A DNA stretch of 64,000 nt from an uncultured Coriobacteriaceae bacterium (GTDB lineage: Bacteria > Actinomycetota > Coriobacteriia > Coriobacteriales > Eggerthellaceae): NCBI GenBank assembly GCA_937937585.1, contig CALDCB010000004.1, positions 1-64,000 of the forward strand. The letters run 5' to 3'. How positions within the stretch are numbered: the first letter of the stretch is position 1; every line of letters begins with the position of its first letter. Positions 59,159 through 64,000 of the stretch are shown piece after piece. The position numbers and the translations under genes were made by a program. The notes beneath the pieces are model-generated. The model made no database searches. It saw nothing but the letters and a program-made list of their open reading frames with translations, and was not told the origin of the DNA.

Positions 59159-59191
59159 CAAAAACGGCCCGACGCAAAGCGCCGAGCCGTT
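59159..59191 (-). terminator. Intrinsic terminator after secY
   Basis: On the minus strand AACGGCTCGGCGC pairs with GCGTCGGGCCGTT (one mismatch) around a three-base loop, followed by a short T-run, 27 bases past the secY stop. It ends the spc operon, so adk and map do not follow secY here. Confidence 0.85.
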
Positions 59192-59217
59192 ACAAGAACC
59201 AGGAATATGATTCAAGC

Positions 59218-60504
59218 CTATTTGAAGAACCCAGCATAATTGTGGGTCTTCAACTGGCTTTCAACCTTGGTCATGGTGTCAAGCGCAACGCCGATCATGA
59301 TCAAGATCGAAGTACCACCGAACGCCTGAATAAGCTGATTGCCCGTGAAGTAGAACAGAATGGACGGAACGACAGCAATCAGAGCGATGAAGATGCCACC
59401 CGGAAGGGTAACACGACGGAGCACGTTATGGATGTACTCCTCGGTAGCCTTGCCCGGACGGATGCCGGGAATGAAGCCACCCTGCTTCTGCAGGTTCTCA
59501 GCCGTCTGGCCCGGATCGAACACCATGGAGGTGTAGAAGTAGGCGAAAAAGACAATGAGACCTGCGGTAAGGATCCAGTTCACCCAACCAGTGGAAACAG
59601 CATTAGCCACAACAGTGAGCCAGTCGACGTTAAACAGCGCCGCAAGTTGAGCCGGGAAGTAAATCAGGCAGCTTGCGAAGATGATCGGGATAACGCCTGC
59701 AGCGTTCACCTTGAACGGGATATACGTGGACTGACCGCCCATCATCCTACGGCCCTGAACACGCTTAGCGTAGTTCACGGGAATACGACGCTGAGCACGC
59801 TCAACGAAGATGATCAGCGGGACGCAGATCAGGATGACGACAACGATCAGAATCGTAAGGGCAATACCCATGCCCGTGTTGTCCATCGAGGTGACAGACG
59901 AATACAGAGCAGAAGGCACGCGGGAAACGATGCTGACGAAGATGATCAGCGACATGCCATTGCCAACACCACGCTGGGTGATGAGCTCGCCCATCCACAT
60001 GATGAGCGCGGTACCGGCAACCAAGGTGAAAACAACTACGATGCTGGTGAGCCAAGCGGGAACTGCGGTGCTGAACTGAACACCGTAAGCAGGCGACTGG
60101 AACAGCAGCAGGTAACCGACGGCATTGATGAGACCAAGGCCGAGCGTGAGCCAGCGGGTAACCTGAGTGATCTTACGACGCCCAGACTCGCCCTCGCGCG
60201 CCCAACGCCCCACAGCAGGGATAACACCCTGCATCAGCTGCATGATGATCGATGCAGTGATGTAGGGCATGATTCCCAACGAGAACACCGAGAAGTTCGA
60301 CAACGCGCCACCAGTGAAAAGGTCGAGCATGGTCATCGAAACCTGTGCGCTAGATGCCATGAAAGCATCTGCAAGTGCGCGGAACGGGATTCCCGGAACA
60401 GGCAGGTACGCGCCAACGCGATAAAGCGCCAAGATACCGAGCGTGAAGAGAATCTTCTTACGCAGCTCGGGCACTTTGAATGCGTCAACGAATGCACTTA
60501 GCAA
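59218..60504 (-). CDS. secY: Preprotein translocase subunit SecY
   Basis: SecY, 428 residues with ten membrane helices, the channel of the Sec translocon. FTLGILALYRVGAYLPVPGI at the start, GIMPYITASIIMQLM (plug/helix 2 region), the cytoplasmic RRIPVNYAKRVQG loop that contacts ribosome and SecA, and GGTSILIMIGVALDTMTKVESQL at the end. It overlaps the rplO stop by seven bases and is the last gene of the operon. Confidence 0.98.
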   Translation of the reverse strand: MLSAFVDAFKVPELRKKILFTLGILALYRVGAYLPVPGIPFRALADAFMASSAQVSMTMLDLFTGGALSNFSVFSLGIMPYITASIIMQLMQGVIPAVGRWAREGESGRRKITQVTRWLTLGLGLINAVGYLLLFQSPAYGVQFSTAVPAWLTSIVVVFTLVAGTALIMWMGELITQRGVGNGMSLIIFVSIVSRVPSALYSSVTSMDNTGMGIALTILIVVVILICVPLIIFVERAQRRIPVNYAKRVQGRRMMGGQSTYIPFKVNAAGVIPIIFASCLIYFPAQLAALFNVDWLTVVANAVSTGWVNWILTAGLIVFFAYFYTSMVFDPGQTAENLQKQGGFIPGIRPGKATEEYIHNVLRRVTLPGGIFIALIAVVPSILFYFTGNQLIQAFGGTSILIMIGVALDTMTKVESQLKTHNYAGFFK

Positions 60505-60947
60505 GGCTGTTCAACCTTTCCGCCAGCAGCTTCGATCTTAGCCTGAGCAGAAGCCGAGACCTTGTCGACCTTGATGGTGAGAGCCTTGGTAAGCTCGCCA
60601 TCGCCGAGAACCTTGACCAGTGCATCCTCGTGCTTGATGATGCCCTTGGCCTTCAGGCTCGCGCCATCAACGATCTCGCCTGCCTCGTACTTCTCCTCGA
60701 GACGGCCAACGTTGACCGGGAGGTACTCAACACGGTTGATGTTGGTGAAGCCAGGGAGCTTCGGGAGACGACGTGCCAGAGGAGTCTGGCCGCCCTCGAA
60801 GCCTGCCTTCTTAGCGCCACCGGAACGGGACTTCTGACCGTTCAGACCACGACCAGCGGTTTTGCCCTGGCCAGCAGCATGGCCACGGCCGACGCGCTTA
60901 CGGTTCTTACGAGAGCCCGATGCGGGCTGCAGATCCTTCAATTCCAT
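60498..60947 (-). CDS. rplO: 50S ribosomal protein L15
   Basis: L15, 149 residues. The glycine/arginine-rich N-terminus (RVGRGHAAGQGKTAGRGLNGQ) and GFEGGQTPLARRLPKLPGF are the family marks. The C-terminal domain ends at the secY overlap. It lies 151 bases after rpmD, an unusually long gap for this operon that contains a strong hairpin. Confidence 0.97.
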   Translation of the reverse strand: MELKDLQPASGSRKNRKRVGRGHAAGQGKTAGRGLNGQKSRSGGAKKAGFEGGQTPLARRLPKLPGFTNINRVEYLPVNVGRLEEKYEAGEIVDGASLKAKGIIKHEDALVKVLGDGELTKALTIKVDKVSASAQAKIEAAGGKVEQPC

Positions 60948-61049
60948 TTAAAACTCCTTTACGCTTTTCAGGCTTTCTTGCCTGCGCTGACAGCTCGCCG
61001 CCAGCAAACTTCCAATTACTTGAGGCGTTTTGCACCAGGCATAACAAAC

Positions 61050-61079
61050 AGCATGAGCGCCAAAAAAGTCGCTCATGCT
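61050..61079 (-). other. Hairpin between rpmD and rplO
   Basis: A perfect 10-base inverted repeat (AGCATGAGCG / CGCTCATGCT) with a 10-base loop containing six T on the minus strand, 20 bases after the rpmD stop. No T-run follows the stem, so it is not a standard terminator; it may be a processing or attenuation site. A second small hairpin (CAGGC/GCCTG, 60969-60984) is just ahead of the rplO ribosome site. Confidence 0.7.
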
Positions 61080-61098
61080 GTCGGTTTCAAGAGAACTA

Positions 61099-61290
61099 TT
61101 AGATCTCTTCGACCTCGATGAGGTGCTTGACCTTGAAGATCATGCCGCGGACGGACTCGTTGTCCACCTGATCGACAGTCTTGCCGATGCGGCCAAGACC
61201 AAGGGCCTTCAGGGTTTTGCCCTGATCGGCCTTGCGGCCGATGGAGCTCTTAACCTGCGTGATACGCAGGGTCTTCTTTGCGTCAGACAT
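61099..61290 (-). CDS. rpmD: 50S ribosomal protein L30
   Basis: L30, 63 residues. LRITQVKSSIGRKADQGKTLKALGLGRIGKTVDQ is the complete family signature. It shares its first base position with the last base of the rpsE stop, so the two are tightly coupled. Confidence 0.98.
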   Translation of the reverse strand: MSDAKKTLRITQVKSSIGRKADQGKTLKALGLGRIGKTVDQVDNESVRGMIFKVKHLIEVEEI

Positions 61291-61835
61291 TACTTGGTCT
61301 CCTTTCGACCGAAGATGTGGTCGACGGAAACGCCGCGACGGTCAGCAACCTGAGCAGCGGTTTCCATGTCGCGCAGGCCCTCAGCAGTGGCCTTAACGAC
61401 GTTGAGAGCGTTGTTGGTGCCAAGTTCCTTGGTGATGACGTCGGTAACGCCAGCAAGCTCGAGAACCGCACGGACAGCGCTGCCGGCCATAACGCCGGTA
61501 CCAGGAAGAGCCGGCTTGATCAGAACGCGGCCTGCGCCGAACTCGCCGATGATGTCATGAGGAACGGTGAAGGAACCGGGAACCTCAGTGGACTCGACCA
61601 GCGGCACGGAGAACATGTTCTTCTTGGCATCCTCGACGCCCTTGGAGATGGCGTTGGGAACTTCCTTGGACTTACCCATGCCGACACCGACGCGACCCTT
61701 GCCGTCGCCAACGACGACGAGAGCGGACAGAGCCATGCGACGACCGCCCTTGACTACTTTGGAAACGCGGCTGATGGAGACAACGCGCTCCTGGAGCTCA
61801 GGTACTCCTGCTTCTTCATGTTGTTTACGAGGCAT
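61290..61835 (-). CDS. rpsE: 30S ribosomal protein S5
   Basis: S5, 181 residues, part of the decoding-fidelity region of the 30S subunit. LQERVVSISRVSKVVKGGRRMALSALVVVGDGKGRVGVG is the N-terminal RNA-binding block, and GVMAGSAVRAVLELAGVTD the C-terminal domain mark. Fourteen bases from rplR. Confidence 0.98.
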   Translation of the reverse strand: MPRKQHEEAGVPELQERVVSISRVSKVVKGGRRMALSALVVVGDGKGRVGVGMGKSKEVPNAISKGVEDAKKNMFSVPLVESTEVPGSFTVPHDIIGEFGAGRVLIKPALPGTGVMAGSAVRAVLELAGVTDVITKELGTNNALNVVKATAEGLRDMETAAQVADRRGVSVDHIFGRKETK

Positions 61836-61849
61836 ATCTCAAGCTCCTT

Positions 61850-62221
61850 CTAGAATTTCAGGCCTGCTTCGCGGGCGCCTTCGGCAACAGCCTTGACGCG
61901 ACCGTGATACAGGTTGCCACCGCGGTCGAAAACGACCTCAGTGATGCCGGCCTCGATGGCCTTCTTGCCGATGATCTCGCCGAGAGCCGCAGCTCCCTCG
62001 ACCGTGGCGGCCTTCTTGCCGGTGGCCTTGAACTCAGCACCGAGGGTGGAAGCACCGCAGATGGTGTTGTGAGCAACGTCGTCGATTACCTGAACGTAAA
62101 CGTTGCTGTTGCTACGGGTAACGCAAAGACGGGGACGAGCAGCGGTTCCGTTGATCTTGCCGCGAACACGGCGATGACGGCGAGCAAGCCCGTTTTGCCT
62201 TTTCTTCAAATTAGCGTTCAT
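61850..62221 (-). CDS. rplR: 50S ribosomal protein L18
   Basis: L18, 123 residues, binds 5S rRNA. KKRQNGLARRHRRVRGKINGTAARPRLCVTRSNSNVYVQVIDD at the start and the C-terminal FDRGGNLYHGRVKAVAEGAREAGL are typical. Order rplF-rplR-rpsE is the standard one. Confidence 0.98.
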   Translation of the reverse strand: MNANLKKRQNGLARRHRRVRGKINGTAARPRLCVTRSNSNVYVQVIDDVAHNTICGASTLGAEFKATGKKAATVEGAAALGEIIGKKAIEAGITEVVFDRGGNLYHGRVKAVAEGAREAGLKF

Positions 62222-62262
62222 TGAACTTTCCCTTCAATCTCACAGTCCGAAAAGGTGGAACA

Positions 62263-62805
62263 TTAATCGCCCTTGGCGGCCTTGCCAAGCTTACGACGGA
62301 CGAACTCGCCGTCGTAGCGGATACCCTTGCCCTTGTAAGGCTCGGGCTTACGCCAACTGCGGATCTCCGCAGCGACCTGGCCAACCTGTTCCTTGCTCGG
62401 ACCAGAGACGACGATCTCGGTCTGGGAGGGAACCTCGAACTTGATGCCCTCGGGGCACTTGACGAGAACCGGGTGGGAATAGCCCAACTGAAGCTCAAGA
62501 TCAGAGCCCTTGAGCTGAGCACGATAACCGACGCCGACGAGGACGAGCTTCTTCTGGAAGCCCTTCTCGCAGCCTTCGATCATGTTAGCGATAAGGGTGC
62601 GAACCAGACCATGGAAGCACTTTGCGTCATGGCTGTCGTCAGGACGCTCAACCAGGATCTCATTCTCTTCCTGCTTGATGATCATGATGGACGGAAACGT
62701 ACGAACGAGCTCGCCCTTGGGGCCCTTCACGTCAACCGTGGTGCCATCGATCTTAACTTCGACGTTGGCAGGAACGGTGATGGGCTGTTTGCCGATACGA
62801 GACAT
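62263..62805 (-). CDS. rplF: 50S ribosomal protein L6
   Basis: L6, 180 residues, two repeats of the L6 fold near the sarcin-ricin loop. MSRIGKQPITVPANVEVKIDG at the start and SWRKPEPYKGKGIRYDGEFVRRKLGKA at the end are the family boxes. It follows rpsH by 18 bases. Confidence 0.98.
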   Translation of the reverse strand: MSRIGKQPITVPANVEVKIDGTTVDVKGPKGELVRTFPSIMIIKQEENEILVERPDDSHDAKCFHGLVRTLIANMIEGCEKGFQKKLVLVGVGYRAQLKGSDLELQLGYSHPVLVKCPEGIKFEVPSQTEIVVSGPSKEQVGQVAAEIRSWRKPEPYKGKGIRYDGEFVRRKLGKAAKGD

Positions 62806-62823
62806 ACTAAACCTCTTCCTTTC

Positions 62824-63222
62824 CTACCAGATGTAAGCGATGACCTCGCCGCCGATACCCTTCTTGCGGGCATCGCGATCGGCCATAACGCCTTGGCTCG
62901 TCGAGATGATTGCAGTACCGAGACCACCGAGAACGCGGGGCAGCTCGTCCTTGCCAGCGTAAATACGCAGGCCGGGCTTAGAGATGCGCTTGATGCCGCG
63001 GATGGTCTTCGTCTTCTTGTCGCCAAACTTCAAAGCGATCTCGAGCGTAGCGCGGGGCTCGCCGGGGATCACCTCGTAAGACTTGATGTAGCCTTCTTCG
63101 TGCATGATGCGGGCTACCTCGACAAGTTTCTTGCTAGACGGCATGGAAACCGTCGCCTTGCCAGCAGAATTAGCGTTACGCACGCGCGTAAGCATATCTG
63201 CAATGGGGTCGGTCAATGTCAT
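62824..63222 (-). CDS. rpsH: 30S ribosomal protein S8
   Basis: S8, 132 residues, binds 16S rRNA helix 21 and in E. coli represses the spc operon. MTLTDPIADMLTRVRNANSAGKATVSMPSSK opens the protein and GVMADRDARKKGIGGEVIAYIW closes it. The ATG at 63220-63222 has AGGAGA ahead; 21 open codons upstream are in the intergenic region. Confidence 0.98.
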   Translation of the reverse strand: MTLTDPIADMLTRVRNANSAGKATVSMPSSKKLVEVARIMHEEGYIKSYEVIPGEPRATLEIALKFGDKKTKTIRGIKRISKPGLRIYAGKDELPRVLGGLGTAIISTSQGVMADRDARKKGIGGEVIAYIW

Positions 63223-63329
63223 TTGATTTCTCCTTTGGTCCTTGATGAACCACATCGTTCGGTTCGCGAAAGCCCTTAGCTTCAACGCCTGAACGAGGGC
63301 ACACCCTGAAACGTTCTAAAGTCTGTCTT

Positions 63330-63515
63330 TTACCAAGAGGACTTCGTCACGCCGGGAAGTTCGCCTTTGTTGGCAAGCTCACGCAAGCAGACACGGCACA
63401 GGCCGAACTTGCGGTAGTAAGCACGGGGACGTCCGCAACGCACGCAGCGGTTGTGCTGACGCGTCGAGAACTTCGGCTCGCGCTTAGCCTTGGCGATCAT
63501 CGATTTCTTAGCCAT
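63330..63515 (-). CDS. rpsZ: 30S ribosomal protein S14, zinc-binding type Z
   Basis: S14 type Z, 61 residues. CVRCGRPRAYYRKFGLCRVCLRELA has the four zinc cysteines. It lies between rplE and rpsH as expected for the spc operon; the gap to rpsH is 107 bases. Confidence 0.97.
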   Translation of the reverse strand: MAKKSMIAKAKREPKFSTRQHNRCVRCGRPRAYYRKFGLCRVCLRELANKGELPGVTKSSW

Positions 63516-63536
63516 GCATTCCTTCTTTCCTTCTGC

Positions 63537-63563
63537 CCGGCAGGTTCATGCGGCACCTGCCGG
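63537..63563 (-). other. Hairpin between rplE and rpsZ
   Basis: A perfect 9-base stem (CCGGCAGGT / ACCTGCCGG) with a nine-base loop on the minus strand, 22-48 bases before the rpsZ start. No T-run follows, so termination is unlikely; a processing or protein-binding site is possible. Confidence 0.6.
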
Positions 63564-63591
63564 ACCTCTTACAAACAAAACGCTTTCGCGT

Positions 63592-64000
63592 TTAGTTCTC
63601 CTTGAACGGGAAGCCAAATGCGTCCAGAAGTGCGAACGCAGCCTCATCGTTATCAGCGGTGGTGACGAACGTGATGTCCATACCACGGGTACGATCGATC
63701 TTATCGTAATCGATCTCAGGGAAGATCAGCTGCTCGGTGATGCCGAGGGAGTAATTGCCACGGCCGTCGAAGCTGGTGCGCGAAATGCCGCGGAAGTCGC
63801 GAACGCGCGGAAGGGCGGTTGCCAGCAGACGATCCATGAACTCGTACATACGGTCGCCGCGGAGGGTGACCTTGCAGCCGATAGCCTGGCCCTCACGGAC
63901 ATGGAAGCCAGCGATGGACTTCTTAGCGCGAGTGACGCAAGGCTGCTGACCGGTGATGATACGCATATCCTCGATGGCGGCATCGAGCTGCTTGGAATCA
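63592..64000 (-). CDS. rplE: 50S ribosomal protein L5, 5' part outside the window
   Basis: The C-terminal ~135 residues of L5, the 5S rRNA-binding protein. Reading continues without a stop through 64000 (DSKQLDAAIEDMRIITGQQP), so the internal ATG at 63966 is not the start. RDFRGISRTSFDGRGNYSLGITEQLIFPEI and the GMDITFVTTA block near the end are diagnostic. The N-terminal ~45 residues lie beyond the window edge. Confidence 0.96.
   Translation of the reverse strand, partial: DSKQLDAAIEDMRIITGQQPCVTRAKKSIAGFHVREGQAIGCKVTLRGDRMYEFMDRLLATALPRVRDFRGISRTSFDGRGNYSLGITEQLIFPEIDYDKIDRTRGMDITFVTTADNDEAAFALLDAFGFPFKEN

Overview
The window is a stretch of bacterial chromosome with moderately high G+C and dense coding, mostly on the minus strand. 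Gene content and protein style (glyQ/glyS as separate subunits, PPDK with its regulatory protein, a DUF512 radical-SAM protein beside der, VTC/DUF4956 genes, a surface protein with an IAQTGD sorting signal) fit an anaerobic actinobacterium of the Coriobacteriia, most likely near Eggerthellaceae. This placement rests on family knowledge, not a database search; genus is not claimed. I saw no tRNA, rRNA, CRISPR array, prophage or insertion sequence.

Layout: 0-4.3 kb (minus) holds yraN, rnhB, rplS, the azlC/azlD amino-acid exporter and a dGTPase-like HD hydrolase. 4.5-6.5 kb (plus) is cysK-mnmA, supplying cysteine and tRNA thiolation. 6.7-12.9 kb (minus) holds PPDK and a three-gene operon encoding a VTC polyphosphate polymerase, a DUF4956 membrane protein and a beta-helical lipoprotein. 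A two-component system (13.1-15.1 kb, plus) diverges from that operon. 15.3-24 kb (minus) has the PPDK regulatory protein, glyS, glyQ, lepB, the trmD-rimM-khpA-rpsP operon, ffh and ftsY, continuing into smc, rnc, plsX and rpmF (24-30.3 kb).

30.5-33.6 kb is the most accessory-looking part: a sortase-type surface protein and an unusual short-chain dehydrogenase sit between rpmF and yceD, two genes that are normally neighbours. 34-40.6 kb (minus) is the conserved set yceD, a coiled-coil protein, coaD, rsmD, recG, a fakA-like kinase and an Asp23 protein. rpmB is alone on the plus strand at 40.9 kb. 41.3-59 kb (minus) carries a zinc-ribbon coiled-coil protein, an SLC13-type permease, a cysteine desulfurase, rpe, gpsA, plsY, der, a long overlapping operon (tyrA, aroA, cmk, plsC, ispH, DUF512), a pseudouridine synthase, scpB, scpA and an M50 protease. 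One plus-strand gene there (45.9 kb) is an alkyltransferase-like protein that has lost its catalytic cysteine. 59.2-64 kb is the spc ribosomal operon (rplE to secY), cut by the window edge inside rplE.

Most of the window is core housekeeping: translation, protein export (SRP, SecY, LepB), chromosome segregation (Smc/ScpA/ScpB) and phospholipid synthesis (PlsX, PlsY, GpsA, PlsC). The points most worth following are the polyphosphate-polymerase operon with its divergent two-component system, the cysteine-less alkyltransferase, the SDR with two substituted signature residues, and several conserved-looking hairpins in ribosomal-protein and rnc leaders. Several gene starts were moved inward from the longest possible reading frame where a ribosome-binding site or promoter fixed them; these are stated in the entries.
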